DNA of 64,000 nucleotides from assembly GCF_002162375.1 (NCBI RefSeq), contig NZ_CP021425.1, positions 927,501 to 991,500 on the forward strand. The letters run 5' to 3'. Origin of the DNA: Oleiphilus messinensis. GTDB lineage: Bacteria; Pseudomonadota; Gammaproteobacteria; Pseudomonadales; Oleiphilaceae. The notes beneath the pieces are model-generated. The model did not search any database, was not told the origin of the DNA, and saw only the letters and a list, made by a program, of their open reading frames with translations. The stretch's first letter is position 1, and every line of letters begins with the position of its first letter. The translations under genes were made by a program, and so were the position numbers. Below are positions 36,945 to 46,180 of this stretch, piece by piece.

Positions 36945-39056
36945 ATGAATTTTCTCCATAAAGTCAGTATCAAAGTATTGCTGGTATCCTGGTCGTTGTT
37001 CGCTATTCTCGCATTGGCCATTGTGTCGGTAGTTAGTGTTTTTTCCAATGAACAGCTGTCCCGCAATACAGACGTGTTGATTAACCAGGTGATTCCGGTT
37101 GAAAAAGCCAATGAGGCAAGCTTTGCGGTTGTTTTAAAGTATTTGAACCGACAATCTCAATTGTTAATTGTTGAAGGTGCAGATGCATTGGCCGCCATTG
37201 AAGACCGCACCCACCTCGACCGTGAGATTCAAGCACCGTTTGATCAAATAAAAATAATGTTAGGGGAGGCCGGAGCGCAGCATTCCTCTGCATTGCTGCA
37301 GGCCTATGCGCAGTTTATCGAGGCTGATGATGATCTCCTGGAAAATACGCGTTCCGGCCTGAAGCTGGATCAAAAAACCGTAGTGGCTACCGGTGAAATT
37401 GCGCAAAGCATAGCAACACTGCAATCCAAAGCTGAGGCGATTTCTGGAAAGGTGATCTTGAGTGCCAAACGGACTGCCCGTGCATTTCGGCGCGATATTG
37501 AGAAGGTTAACGACTTGAATGTAATGCGTGATAGAAGTTTGTTGTTTCTGGCGTTGGATAGCTCTGTTGTCGTCAAGGCTGCGCATTCCTTGAAGGCTGA
37601 TCTTGAAGCGTTGAATGCAGTGGCCATGCGTATTTTGTTAATTGAAAACCCGGACTTGCTCGTGGGTTTGCGGGACAATGTCGTCAAACAATTGTTTACT
37701 AATACACGATCCGAGTTAGCAGTAATCGAAAGTAGTGAACAACGATTTGCTGAGGAAGTAGCACAACAAATTAGTGGGTTGGAAGCGCTAGAGAGTTTGA
37801 TCAGTGGGCCAGAATCTCTGATCGCATTACGTGAAGCCAAGTTGGCTAATTTGGCCGCACGAAATGCAATCCATACGAGAATTAATGAGTCGCAAAGTAA
37901 AATATTATTTGCCTTGGAACAGGTTTCTAATTTTGGCGGTGTCATCGTGAATGATGCCGAGGCGCAATCTGAAGCGACGAAGCAACAGAACCTGTTTATG
38001 CAGGCGTTTATGGGTGTGGCCGTGGTTGTGGTGATGTTATTTATGGGTGCTTATATTGGGCGCAGAATCAATATACCGCTTGAGCAACTTGTTGGCGTCA
38101 TGCATCGTCTTTCAGATGGAGATCTGACACAATCAATTCAACAGTCCAAGGCTCAAGATGAGTTTGGCGAGTTAATTAAAGAGGTTCATGTTACCACCGA
38201 TAACCTGAGAGAGATGCTGCGACTTGTTTTAGATGCTTCCGGTCAAATCTCCCAGGCATCTGGGTCGCTCGCTCAAACAACAAAAATCACCAATGAAGGT
38301 GTTCAAAACCAGAAGAAAGAATCAGAATTGCTGGCAACGGCAATGACTGAAATGGCGGCCAGTGTCAATGAAGTGGCCTCCAATGCATCCGATACCTCAC
38401 AAGCAACACAAGACGCATCAGGGAAAGCGGAGCACGGCAATCTGACGGTTCAGGAAACCTTGGAGGCCATGAATTTACTCAGTGAGAATATCGAGAAAGC
38501 GTCTGAAATTGTGCGTCATCTTGAACGTGACACGAATAAAATAGGTTCAGTGATCGATGTTATTCAGGGCATCTCGGAGCAAACTAATTTGTTGGCGTTA
38601 AATGCCGCAATTGAAGCTGCTCGAGCAGGGGAGTCCGGGCGCGGGTTTGCTGTAGTCGCAGATGAAGTGAGAGCATTAGCGAAAAAAACCCAGGACTCCA
38701 CCGAGGAGATACAGCAGGTTATCGGTTCGATACAAAGTGGTACCAAGAGCGCAGTCCAGGCCATGGAAAAAAGTCAGCAAGTGGGTGCGGACTGTCATGA
38801 TAAGGCGATTACCGCTGGCAACAACCTTGAAGAAATCGTACAGCAGGTTGATTTCATCAATCAGCGTAATCTACAAATTGCTTCTTCATCTGAGGAGCAG
38901 AGTTCTGTGACGGCTGAGATGCACCAGAATATTGTCAAGATTAATCGAATTGCCGAAGAAACGGCTGCGGCCTCCGACACCGTTGAGGGGAACAGCGATC
39001 ACCTCGATGTTCTTGCCCGAGCTCTCAAGACAATATTGTCGCGCTACAAGGTTTAA
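36945..39056 (+). CDS. Methyl-accepting chemotaxis protein
   Basis: 703 aa. TM1 is at about 9-31 and TM2 at about 348-368, enclosing a long, mostly helical periplasmic domain of about 310 residues, consistent with a helical bimodular-type sensor. HAMP (about 368-425) and a complete signalling domain follow, with the hairpin tip [18 protein letters not shown] and [16 protein letters not shown]. No C-terminal CheR pentapeptide is present. It transmits ligand occupancy to CheA/CheW. No che genes are nearby. It is divergent from a solute-binding protein gene. Confidence 0.93.
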   Translation: MNFLHKVSIKVLLVSWSLFAILALAIVSVVSVFSNEQLSRNTDVLINQVIPVEKANEASFAVVLKYLNRQSQLLIVEGADALAAIEDRTHLDREIQAPFDQIKIMLGEAGAQHSSALLQAYAQFIEADDDLLENTRSGLKLDQKTVVATGEIAQSIATLQSKAEAISGKVILSAKRTARAFRRDIEKVNDLNVMRDRSLLFLALDSSVVVKAAHSLKADLEALNAVAMRILLIENPDLLVGLRDNVVKQLFTNTRSELAVIESSEQRFAEEVAQQISGLEALESLISGPESLIALREAKLANLAARNAIHTRINESQSKILFALEQVSNFGGVIVNDAEAQSEATKQQNLFMQAFMGVAVVVVMLFMGAYIGRRINIPLEQLVGVMHRLSDGDLTQSIQQSKAQDEFGELIKEVHVTTDNLREMLRLVLDASGQISQASGSLAQTTKITNEGVQNQKKESELLATAMTEMAASVNEVASNASDTSQATQDASGKAEHGNLTVQETLEAMNLLSENIEKASEIVRHLERDTNKIGSVIDVIQGISEQTNLLALNAAIEAARAGESGRGFAVVADEVRALAKKTQDSTEEIQQVIGSIQSGTKSAVQAMEKSQQVGADCHDKAITAGNNLEEIVQQVDFINQRNLQIASSSEEQSSVTAEMHQNIVKINRIAEETAAASDTVEGNSDHLDVLARALKTILSRYKV

Positions 39057-39075
39057 ACGCCGACATAATTCTTTA

Positions 39076-39112
39076 TCCCACCGGTTGTCCTTTGCTGAAC
39101 TTACCGGTGGGA
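39076..39112. terminator. Hairpin between convergent chemoreceptor and phosphomannomutase genes
   Basis: Ten-base arms tcccaccggt (39076-39085) and accggtggga (39103-39112) with a 17-nt loop. The T tract is weak. Confidence 0.6.
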
Positions 39113-39121
39113 CACATTGTG

Positions 39122-40489
39122 TTAAGCGCCTTGATCGAATGTTTCAATCTGGGCGAGTAATACCTTCGTTTTCTCCTGCATCAGCGCCTCATCACCTTTT
39201 GACTCAACGTTCAAACGCACTACCGGTTCGGTATTGGAGGCGCGTAAATTGAAACGCCAATTGGAGAACTCAAGACTTATACCGTCTAAGGTGGATACCT
39301 TCAGGGCATCCGCTTCATAGCTGGATTTTATTTTATCCATCACGACTTTGGCATTGCTCAGTTTGCGATTGATTTCGCCACTGGCCGGATATTTTGCCAT
39401 GCGTTCTTCAACCAATGCCGCCAGAGGTTGTCCTGACTGGCAAATCAGTTCTGCGATCAGTAGCCAGGTAATCATCCCGCTGTCGCAGTAAGCAAAATCA
39501 CGGAAGTAATGGTGGGCACTCATTTCGCCGCCGTAGACTGCATCTTGATCACGCATGATTTGTTTGATGAAAGCATGCCCGGTTTTGCTCTCAACCGCTT
39601 GCCCGCCAGCCGCTTCGGCAACATCGATTGTGTTCCAGGTTAACCGGGGATCATGGATTACGGTTTGTCCTGGATGCTTGGATAGAAAGTTTTGTGCCAG
39701 TAAGCCAACAATGTAATAGCCTTCAATGAAGCGCCCTTGCGCATCAAAAAAGAAGCACCGGTCATAGTCCCCGTCCCAGGCGATTCCCAAATCTGCTTGC
39801 TCCGCTTTCACAACATCTGCAGTGGCGGCTCGATTTTCTTCCAGAAGCGGGTTCGGCACGCCTGCCGGGAAATGACCATCCGGATTATGGTGAACCTTGA
39901 TGAATTCAAACGGCAGGTGTGACTCCAGGGCATCAATCACCAAGCCGGCACCACCGTGTCCGGCGTTTACGACGATTTTGAGCGGTGTTAACGTGGTGGT
40001 GTCAACGTAGCTCAACAAGTGGCTCACGTAGTCATCCATTACCTGTTTTGTTTGATAGGTTCCTTGCTCCGGGGCATCCTCAAACTCAGTCCCGGCAGCA
40101 ATCAGGTTTTTAATGTCAGTCAATCCAGAGTCGGTGCCAACGGGGCGCGAATTCTTCTGGACCATTTTCATGCCGTTGTAGTCTTGAGGGTTGTGGCTTG
40201 CGGTTACGACAATGCCGCCATCCATTTCGTAGAAAAACGTTGAGAAGTAAATCATCTCGGTGCCACACAGACCAATGTCTGTGACATTCGCACCTGCGGC
40301 TCTCAAGCCTTTGATGAGCGCTTCCGTGAGTTCCGGGCTGGAAAGCCGAATATCGTGGCCGACGACGATGTTCTTTGCGCCGATGATTTGCACATAGGCT
40401 CGACCAATTTTCTCCGCCAGGTCTACATTCAATTCGCTCGGGACCTTGCCCCGAATGTCATAGGCTTTGAAGCAACTGAGGTCAATCAT
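39122..40489 (-). CDS. Phosphomannomutase/phosphoglucomutase
   Basis: 455 aa, the length of the AlgC/ManB type. All four active-site loops are present: phosphoserine loop VVTASHNPQDYNGMK, metal loop WDGDYDRCFFFD, sugar specificity loop GGEMSAHHYFRD and phosphate loop RASNTEPVVRLNVES. It interconverts hexose 1- and 6-phosphates, providing mannose-1-P or glucose-1-P for surface polysaccharides. AAGGA precedes the ATG. The IS element is inserted about 120 bp upstream of its start and could affect its promoter. Confidence 0.94.
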   Translation of the reverse strand: MIDLSCFKAYDIRGKVPSELNVDLAEKIGRAYVQIIGAKNIVVGHDIRLSSPELTEALIKGLRAAGANVTDIGLCGTEMIYFSTFFYEMDGGIVVTASHNPQDYNGMKMVQKNSRPVGTDSGLTDIKNLIAAGTEFEDAPEQGTYQTKQVMDDYVSHLLSYVDTTTLTPLKIVVNAGHGGAGLVIDALESHLPFEFIKVHHNPDGHFPAGVPNPLLEENRAATADVVKAEQADLGIAWDGDYDRCFFFDAQGRFIEGYYIVGLLAQNFLSKHPGQTVIHDPRLTWNTIDVAEAAGGQAVESKTGHAFIKQIMRDQDAVYGGEMSAHHYFRDFAYCDSGMITWLLIAELICQSGQPLAALVEERMAKYPASGEINRKLSNAKVVMDKIKSSYEADALKVSTLDGISLEFSNWRFNLRASNTEPVVRLNVESKGDEALMQEKTKVLLAQIETFDQGA

Positions 40490-40600
40490 GTTTTATTCCT
40501 TATTAAGTTTATTCCCGAATCAATCTTTGTGTACCCGAAAAGTACGAGCGACACAGATTTGTAAACGTAGCCGTCAGGGCTGTGTATTTTAGAGGTTATG

Positions 40601-40608
40601 TTTTTCAA
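40601..40608. repeat. Target-site duplication, left copy
   Basis: TTTTTCAA directly abuts the left inverted repeat of the IS; the same 8 bp abut the right end at 42152-42159. Confidence 0.85.
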
Positions 40609-40679
40609 CTAAAGTTTAGAGTTTGAGCATGATCCTCCAGTCCTGATTTCTGACCGGATAAATTCTGCTTTCTCTTCTA

Positions 40680-40705
40680 CCCGCCTTATTCTAGGCGGCT
40701 TTTCG
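40680..40705 (+). terminator. Hairpin near left end of the IS
   Basis: ccgcct ... aggcgg followed by cttttc, between the transposase stop and the left end. It could stop plus-strand transcription entering the element, or act at the transposase 3' end. The role is inferred. Confidence 0.5.
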
Positions 40706-40723
40706 CTAGCGAGAGTCTTTATA

Positions 40724-41989
40724 CTACTCAATAGCCCTCGCTGGCGGTTTAAATATTCGAGACTTTACGTCCCACCAATCCCTCACGGCAACTTGCTGTA
40801 AATTCCGTTGCAGCTTTAACCGAACCAGTCCCGCCGTAATCGGCGCATGTTTGCGCCAAGGGATGTCCAAGTGCATTTCTTGACCTGCCGACTCTTTCCA
40901 ATAAGTGAGCAACTGCACCAGCGCATAGCTGAGAGAGATGATCTGAACCCACCGATGCAGCACCTGTCTGGATTGCTGCCAAGTCTCATTCCAGCCCCAG
41001 CGATTCTTTAACTGATGGAACATGGGCTCAATACTCCAGCGCTTGGCGTAGGCTTTTATGATGTCGATGCCCGACATATTCGTTCGAGTCGTCAACAAGA
41101 GCCGGGCAGGTTTTAAGCTACCGTCTTCGTTTTCAAACTGCACCCACACAACCTTTACGAGCTGCCCATCTAAAAAGCGGGCTTTGGCTATCACTGTTCG
41201 ATACCTCAGTGACTGCTGTCGTCCATAGATCGTGACATTGGCGCAAGTCTCTTCCAGGTTAGTGACTCGCTCTGGTGTGTATTTCTCTCCGTACTTTCGA
41301 GGGCGTCCTCTTTTCCCGGTTCGTTCTGGAACATCGTATAAGGCGGTATCCTTTCGGACTTGCCCGATAACGTGATACCCCATACCTTGAAGGGAGGCAA
41401 TCAGCGTACCCCGCATATACCAGCTATCCATCAGGACAGTGGCCCCGGTAAAAAATGACCTCATCACGCGAAGTAAAATGCCTGCCGTTACCAGCTTGTT
41501 ACCGTTCCCGCAGGCTCGCGTTAAGCGCGAGATCAGTGGGATCGACCAGGCTTGTTTCTGCCCCTTAACAATCGCTGATAAACTGACCCAACACTGGCCG
41601 CGAACAAATTGCGGGCGGTTGGCCTTGTTACCATGCATGTGATGAAACTGACTACTGGGTGCTTTCTTGGAACTCCTTAGCACCAAGGTATCATCAATGG
41701 CCAAATACCACTGTTCATTGGGACACCATTGAGTCAGTAACTGACCCAGCTGTTGCGCGAGTGCAACCCATGACCACTTTCCCTTTTGCAACCACTTGAA
41801 ATAACTGCTCCAGTGACGCTTCATTGCCACCATCAACCAGGCATCAGTGACAAACCCTGTTGGCGTGAGCATCGCCCCAATCAGTAACTCAATAAAGGTG
41901 GGTACTGAACGTAGGGGTAGAGCTTTAACCAAAAATGTGATCCAATCAAACAGGATCTCGGGGATATTGCCGTATCCCTTAGCGTCCAT
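40724..41989 (-). CDS. IS4-family transposase
   Basis: 421 aa, intact DDE transposase. The IS4 signature Y(2)R(3)E(6)K is exact in YAKRWSIEPMFHQLK near residue 325, giving the catalytic Glu. The two Asp residues are most likely in LAIDDTLVLRSSKKA (about residue 102) and VLMDSWYMRG (about residue 196). The N-terminal 90 residues would be the end-binding domain. It is probably functional, as frame, ends and duplication are all intact. Confidence 0.93.
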   Translation of the reverse strand: MDAKGYGNIPEILFDWITFLVKALPLRSVPTFIELLIGAMLTPTGFVTDAWLMVAMKRHWSSYFKWLQKGKWSWVALAQQLGQLLTQWCPNEQWYLAIDDTLVLRSSKKAPSSQFHHMHGNKANRPQFVRGQCWVSLSAIVKGQKQAWSIPLISRLTRACGNGNKLVTAGILLRVMRSFFTGATVLMDSWYMRGTLIASLQGMGYHVIGQVRKDTALYDVPERTGKRGRPRKYGEKYTPERVTNLEETCANVTIYGRQQSLRYRTVIAKARFLDGQLVKVVWVQFENEDGSLKPARLLLTTRTNMSGIDIIKAYAKRWSIEPMFHQLKNRWGWNETWQQSRQVLHRWVQIISLSYALVQLLTYWKESAGQEMHLDIPWRKHAPITAGLVRLKLQRNLQQVAVRDWWDVKSRIFKPPARAIE

Positions 41990-42026
41990 AGCGGCCTCCA
42001 GAATTTAATCGTTTTTCGTTCTGAAG

Positions 42027-42074
42027 GCCGCGCCTTATAAAACTATGGTTTTAAAAAGTCTTATAAGGCGCGGC
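42027..42074. repeat. 14-bp perfect inverted repeat inside the IS, upstream of transposase
   Basis: gccgcgccttataa (42027-42040) and ttataaggcgcggc (42061-42074) are perfect complements around a 20-nt loop. It sits between the right end and the transposase start, so RNA reading into the transposase gene from outside would form this hairpin. It may protect against readthrough expression, as known for IS10 and IS50; that function is inferred. Confidence 0.75.
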
Positions 42075-42151
42075 AGCGCGAAGCCTGTCGCAAAGTCAAT
42101 CATTTTGTCTTACTGGGTTCGAATTCTTTCCTCTGAAACTCTAAACTTTAG

Positions 42152-42159
42152 TTTTTCAA
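42152..42159. repeat. Target-site duplication, right copy
   Basis: TTTTTCAA abutting the right inverted repeat; matches 40601-40608. Confidence 0.85.
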
Positions 42160-42252
42160 GTCTTATCTTTTTCGATACTTACGCTTTTAGTGTTTAGGGT
42201 CAACACAATCCAAGTGCTGATGCAAATAGTTTTCCAATCCGTACGGATTGCC

Positions 42253-43152
42253 CTAGCTAAACCTTTTCAGGATATCTTTTACACTTGTGAAATAACCCGA
42301 GCCAAATAAATTGAGATGATTTAACAGGTGATAAAGGTTGTAAATATCCTTGCGTGAGCGCCAATCCGGGGCGACTGCGCCGGATTGTTCATATGCGCTA
42401 TAAAAGGCATCCGGGAAACCGCCGAATAATGTGGTCATGGCCAGATCACTTTCGGCCCATCCGTAATAGCAGGCCGGGTCAATCAACGTAGGCTGACCGG
42501 AACTGTTGACGATGACATTGCCTGACCACAAGTCGCCATGAACCAAAGCGGGAGGCTGATCGGGTATCAGGTCAGGGAGTGCGTTGCAAATTGCGTCGAT
42601 TTGCTTTAAATCGGCTGCTGCCAGTTTTTGGCTATCGAATGCTCGTTTTGCCTGAGCCTGCAACCGAAAGGTCGCGAAAAACTCGTAACCGTCGGCCATC
42701 GGTGTATTGATTTGCGGGGTCAAGCCACAGAAGTTATCTGTAAAGCCGAATTCGGTGTTGTGCTGGCGCGCTTTGTTGTCGTTATGCATTCTGTACAGCT
42801 GCTGTCCCAGCACTTCCCAGTAGTCCGAACATCGTCCAACTGCCGGGATATAATCCATTAACAGGAAATGGTCGGATACACGATGGACTGTCGGGGTATC
42901 CAGCGTGTTCGTGGTCGCAATTTCCTCAAGACCCGCGGCTTCCGCCAGGAAAAATCCGGGGGGAGCTGAGCCATGGGTTTTCAAGAAAAACTGATTCCCC
43001 GTGCTGGTCGTAATCAGGTGTGAGTCATTGATACAGCCACCCTGAACAGATTCGATTTCAACTAATTGTCCTGCACCACTAAGGTGCAGCCATTGCAGAA
43101 GTTCTGCTGTTTCTCCCTCCGGCAGGGCCAATCGGGCTTGCATGTACTCCAT
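42253..43152 (-). CDS. Fructosamine kinase family protein
   Basis: 299 aa, the usual length of bacterial FN3K-related kinases such as E. coli YniA. Family motifs are GGCINDSHLITTSTGNQFFL, the catalytic loop LVHGDLWSGNVIV, LIDPACYYGWAESDLAMTTL with the Mg-binding Asp, and HLLNHLNLFGSGY at the C-terminus. The kinases phosphorylate ketosamines or ribulosamines formed by glycation. The ATG overlaps the antiporter stop (TGATG). A second ATG nine bases on has GGAG closely upstream and is an alternative start. Confidence 0.92.
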   Translation of the reverse strand: MEYMQARLALPEGETAELLQWLHLSGAGQLVEIESVQGGCINDSHLITTSTGNQFFLKTHGSAPPGFFLAEAAGLEEIATTNTLDTPTVHRVSDHFLLMDYIPAVGRCSDYWEVLGQQLYRMHNDNKARQHNTEFGFTDNFCGLTPQINTPMADGYEFFATFRLQAQAKRAFDSQKLAAADLKQIDAICNALPDLIPDQPPALVHGDLWSGNVIVNSSGQPTLIDPACYYGWAESDLAMTTLFGGFPDAFYSAYEQSGAVAPDWRSRKDIYNLYHLLNHLNLFGSGYFTSVKDILKRFS

Positions 43153-45044
43153 CAGGTTTGACTCGAATTTTTAGTTGGCACGGCCTGACCTGTAGATTGC
43201 CCATCGGATGGTTGTGGGTTCGGCTCAGCTTTATCGGTTACGCCATTTGTGCTGCCTGTCTCCGGTGCAATCAAGCTAATGACGTCCCAACCCACTGTGG
43301 GTTTTGGCGGGGTCGTGGCGGAGAACGGTTGCACAATACCATTGGGTGAAACCGCGAATAAAGGAATAAGACGATTGCCATGTTTTTCCTTGTGACGGGA
43401 AAACGTATATTCTTCGGTCAGTTGGGTCGTTTTTACGGATGCCTTTCTGCTGATCAGGCTGGCGAGTTTGCCAAAGGTAACGCCCTCACCAAATAAACCC
43501 CGTGTGGAGTAAATCTTTTCAAGTGATTTATGCCGTGCTGTTTGTTCCTCATCGCCCTCGGACAGGCCGAAAACGTGGCCTTTGCCGAATAAATCCAGAA
43601 AATGGAACGTTGCCTGGGTATTCAGTTGCTTGTAAGGGGAAATGGCGAGCATATTTCCGATGCCGGTAATTTCCATATGATTTTCTGCATGCTCCGATAC
43701 CGGGTTGCCATAGTAGACGGGAAGACCATCCATGCGAGCTTGTTTAATGTATTCCCAGTTGGTGTCGGTTACCAGAACCTGTACTTTTTTCTGAAGTAGA
43801 GCTTTAGCCACTGCGCGGGCGACTTGATTTGCACCGACAAACAGGTAGCCATTGGTTTCCGGCTCGACGACTTCGAGGCGCCCGGCTATTACTCGTGCAG
43901 TCAGGCTTTGAAGTACAACGGTTGCAATGATGACCATGAACACAAGCGGGACCAGTAGGGCCGCATCTGGCACCTGATCTTCAAGGCGAAAAGCGAACAG
44001 TGAGGACACAGCAGCGGCAACGATACCCCGGGGTGCAATCCAGCTCAAGAAGGTTTTATCCTGCCAGCTCAGTTGTGTTCCAATTGCTGAGAGCCAAACG
44101 CCAAGAGGGCGGGCAATAAAAATGATGGCCAATAAAACCCAGACGGTGCCCCAACCCAGCTGTGCAATGGTGGAAAAGTCCAGTCGAGCTGCAAGAATAA
44201 TGAATAGGGCAGAGATCAGCAGGACACTGAGGGACTCTTTGAATTCCAGTATGTCGTCAACGGGAACACCTCTCATGTTTGCCATCCAGATGCCCATGAC
44301 CGTCACCGTTAACAGCCCTGACTCATGAACGATTTCATTGGAGATTGCATACACACCCAGCATGAACGTGAGTGTGCCTGCATTTTGCAGAAATTGCGGG
44401 AGCCAGTGTCGGCGCAATACAATCCCGAGCAGGTAGCCTGACAAACAGCCCAGCCCAATCCCGACAAGCAGGGTCATACTGAATGTCGCGACCGTAGCTT
44501 CAATAGCATGTTGTTGTCCGGAAATAATTAACTCGTAGACGAGCACGGCCAGCAACGCGCCAATAGGATCGATGATAATCCCTTCCCATTTCAGTATATT
44601 CGCCAGATTGCCTTTCGGGCGCACGGCACGCAGTAATGGCATGATAACCGTTGGGCCGGTGACCACAATAATCGAGCCGAACAACAACGCAATAGACCAT
44701 GACAGGCCCAATGCCAGCTTGGCAGCGACCGCACCAACAAAAAAACTAATGAGAATACCGATACTCAGGAGGTTTCGGACCATTTTTCCATGGCCCTTAA
44801 TATCCTTGAGTTCCAGTGTCAGAGAGCCTTCAAAGAGGATAACGGCCACGGAGAGTGACACCAGAGGGAAAAGCAGGTCACCAAACATTTGATCCGGTTG
44901 AATCCAGCCGACAACCGGACCCAGAATAATGCCCGCTAATAACAGAAACAAAATGGCCGGGAGTCGAAGTTGCCAGGCAAGCCATTGCAGGATGAGCGAG
45001 ATAATGCCAATGCTTGCCAGTATCGTCAGTGTCGTAGTTTCCAA
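43152..45044 (-). CDS. CPA-type cation:proton antiporter with TrkA-N-like domain
   Basis: 630 aa. The first 390 residues hold about 12-13 membrane helices of the Na+/H+ exchanger fold (LLLAGIILGPVVGWIQPDQM, GPTVIMPLLRAV, WIAPRGIVAAAVSSLFAFRL). The residues equivalent to the ion-binding acidic site of CPA1 lie in the WEGIIIDPIGALLAVLVYEL helix. A cytoplasmic Rossmann-like TrkA-N region follows (about 400-510, YLFVGANQVARAVAKALLQK). The C-terminal 60 residues are Pro/Ser/Thr-rich. It likely serves pH or salt homeostasis. The kinase gene is coupled to its stop codon. Confidence 0.9.
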   Translation of the reverse strand: METTTLTILASIGIISLILQWLAWQLRLPAILFLLLAGIILGPVVGWIQPDQMFGDLLFPLVSLSVAVILFEGSLTLELKDIKGHGKMVRNLLSIGILISFFVGAVAAKLALGLSWSIALLFGSIIVVTGPTVIMPLLRAVRPKGNLANILKWEGIIIDPIGALLAVLVYELIISGQQHAIEATVATFSMTLLVGIGLGCLSGYLLGIVLRRHWLPQFLQNAGTLTFMLGVYAISNEIVHESGLLTVTVMGIWMANMRGVPVDDILEFKESLSVLLISALFIILAARLDFSTIAQLGWGTVWVLLAIIFIARPLGVWLSAIGTQLSWQDKTFLSWIAPRGIVAAAVSSLFAFRLEDQVPDAALLVPLVFMVIIATVVLQSLTARVIAGRLEVVEPETNGYLFVGANQVARAVAKALLQKKVQVLVTDTNWEYIKQARMDGLPVYYGNPVSEHAENHMEITGIGNMLAISPYKQLNTQATFHFLDLFGKGHVFGLSEGDEEQTARHKSLEKIYSTRGLFGEGVTFGKLASLISRKASVKTTQLTEEYTFSRHKEKHGNRLIPLFAVSPNGIVQPFSATTPPKPTVGWDVISLIAPETGSTNGVTDKAEPNPQPSDGQSTGQAVPTKNSSQT

Positions 45045-45189
45045 AAGAACCTTATCCCTCTTGAGTAGACGCCAGTATCGAGCTTTTGTGTGTCCGTAAG
45101 AGGGTAGTTAGACAAGATTACAGCCTGTTGACCACCGACGAACACCTGTATTCAACTATTTTCAGACGGGAGGGCATCAAGAGAAAAGC

Positions 45190-46026
45190 TTAAGTCGTTT
45201 TTACGCCACGGGCTGCTATTTTTTGTAAAACCCGAGATACCGCAAAGAAGCCGAAAGTGGCTGTAATGTGGGTCACTGCGCCAAAGCCGCTTGCACAATC
45301 CAGTCGAACCGGACCATTGTTCTCCGGTTTTTGCTGGCATACCTCGCCATCCGCCTTGGGGTAAGTTAGCTGTTCTGTTGAAAATACGCAATCTATTCCC
45401 AGCTTTCGCTTCGGGTTTGAGGAGAAACCGTAGTTTTTTCGCAGTTGACTCCGGACTTTGGCCAGAAGAGGGTCTTGATACGTCCTGCCGAGATCGGCCA
45501 TCTGAATTTGTGTCGGATCTGTCTGGCCGCCCGCGCCGCCGGCGCAAACAATCGGGATTTTCTGTCGTTTGCAATGGGCAATGAGACGGGTTTTCATTTT
45601 GACGCTGTCTATTGCATCTAAAACATAATCGAATTCATCGTTGATAAGCTCGGCCAGGTTTTTCTCCGTAAGAAAGGATACCCGGGCATTCACCTGGCAG
45701 TGTGGGTTGATCCGCCGAATTCGCTCTGCCATTGCCTCGACTTTCAATTGTCCAATATGACCATCGAGTGCGTGAATTTGCCGATTAATATTGGATACGC
45801 AGATGTCATCAAGATCAATGAGTGTCAGGTGGCCGATTGCACTGCGTGCCAGGGCTTCTGCTGCCCATGAGCCAACACCGCCGATACCGACGATGCAAAC
45901 ATGCGCGTTCTGGAAGCGGTCATATGCGGCTTGACCGTAGAGTCTGCGTATGCCGCCGAAGCGATAATCAAGGTCATGTCCAGATGAGTCTGGTATTTCG
46001 GAAGTTGGTGGTATGGTGGTCATCAT
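45190..46026 (-). CDS. tcdA: tRNA threonylcarbamoyladenosine dehydratase TcdA
   Basis: 278 aa. It is a ThiF/E1-like enzyme that cyclises t6A37 to ct6A37 in tRNAs, using ATP. The adenylate site is HVCIVGIGGVGSWAAEALAR with the TLIDLDDICVSNINRQIHAL segment, and the Arg finger and Asp residues are visible. The YDRFQNAHVCI start region and LDCASGFGAVTHITATFGFF end are TcdA/CsdL hallmarks. It works with CsdA/CsdE elsewhere in the genome. Two ATGs in a row make the start ambiguous by one codon. Confidence 0.92.
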   Translation of the reverse strand: MMTTIPPTSEIPDSSGHDLDYRFGGIRRLYGQAAYDRFQNAHVCIVGIGGVGSWAAEALARSAIGHLTLIDLDDICVSNINRQIHALDGHIGQLKVEAMAERIRRINPHCQVNARVSFLTEKNLAELINDEFDYVLDAIDSVKMKTRLIAHCKRQKIPIVCAGGAGGQTDPTQIQMADLGRTYQDPLLAKVRSQLRKNYGFSSNPKRKLGIDCVFSTEQLTYPKADGEVCQQKPENNGPVRLDCASGFGAVTHITATFGFFAVSRVLQKIAARGVKTT

Positions 46027-46180
46027 ATTCTAGTTGGTCAGCAGAATGTTGCAGCCGTGGTCAGGTTAAAACCCAAGTTATGTATAAAACCAGAGTTACG
46101 TATGAACGAACATTCTAGCATCAGGGGAGGGCGGAGCTGTAATGCTTTTTTATTCGGCTCTGCCCCTGAATGGCCTGTTC

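Larger units (their letters stand above)
40609..42151 (-). mobile_element. IS4-family insertion sequence (1543 bp)
   Basis: Complete element. Terminal inverted repeats share 16 perfect bases, CTAAAGTTTAGAGTTT, from 40609 rightward and from 42151 leftward, with 2 more matches after one mismatch. It is bounded by the 8-bp duplication TTTTTCAA. It carries one transposase gene on the minus strand. Both the length and an 8-bp duplication fit an IS4-family subgroup. It is inserted between genes and disrupts none. Confidence 0.93.

Noticed and set aside
41439-41642. Frames on the plus strand inside the transposase gene
   Set aside because: They are antisense shadows of a clear transposase.
42105-42135. 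tRNA-like T-loop gggttcgaattc in the IS
   Set aside because: No matching acceptor, D or anticodon arms; it is part of the IS end.
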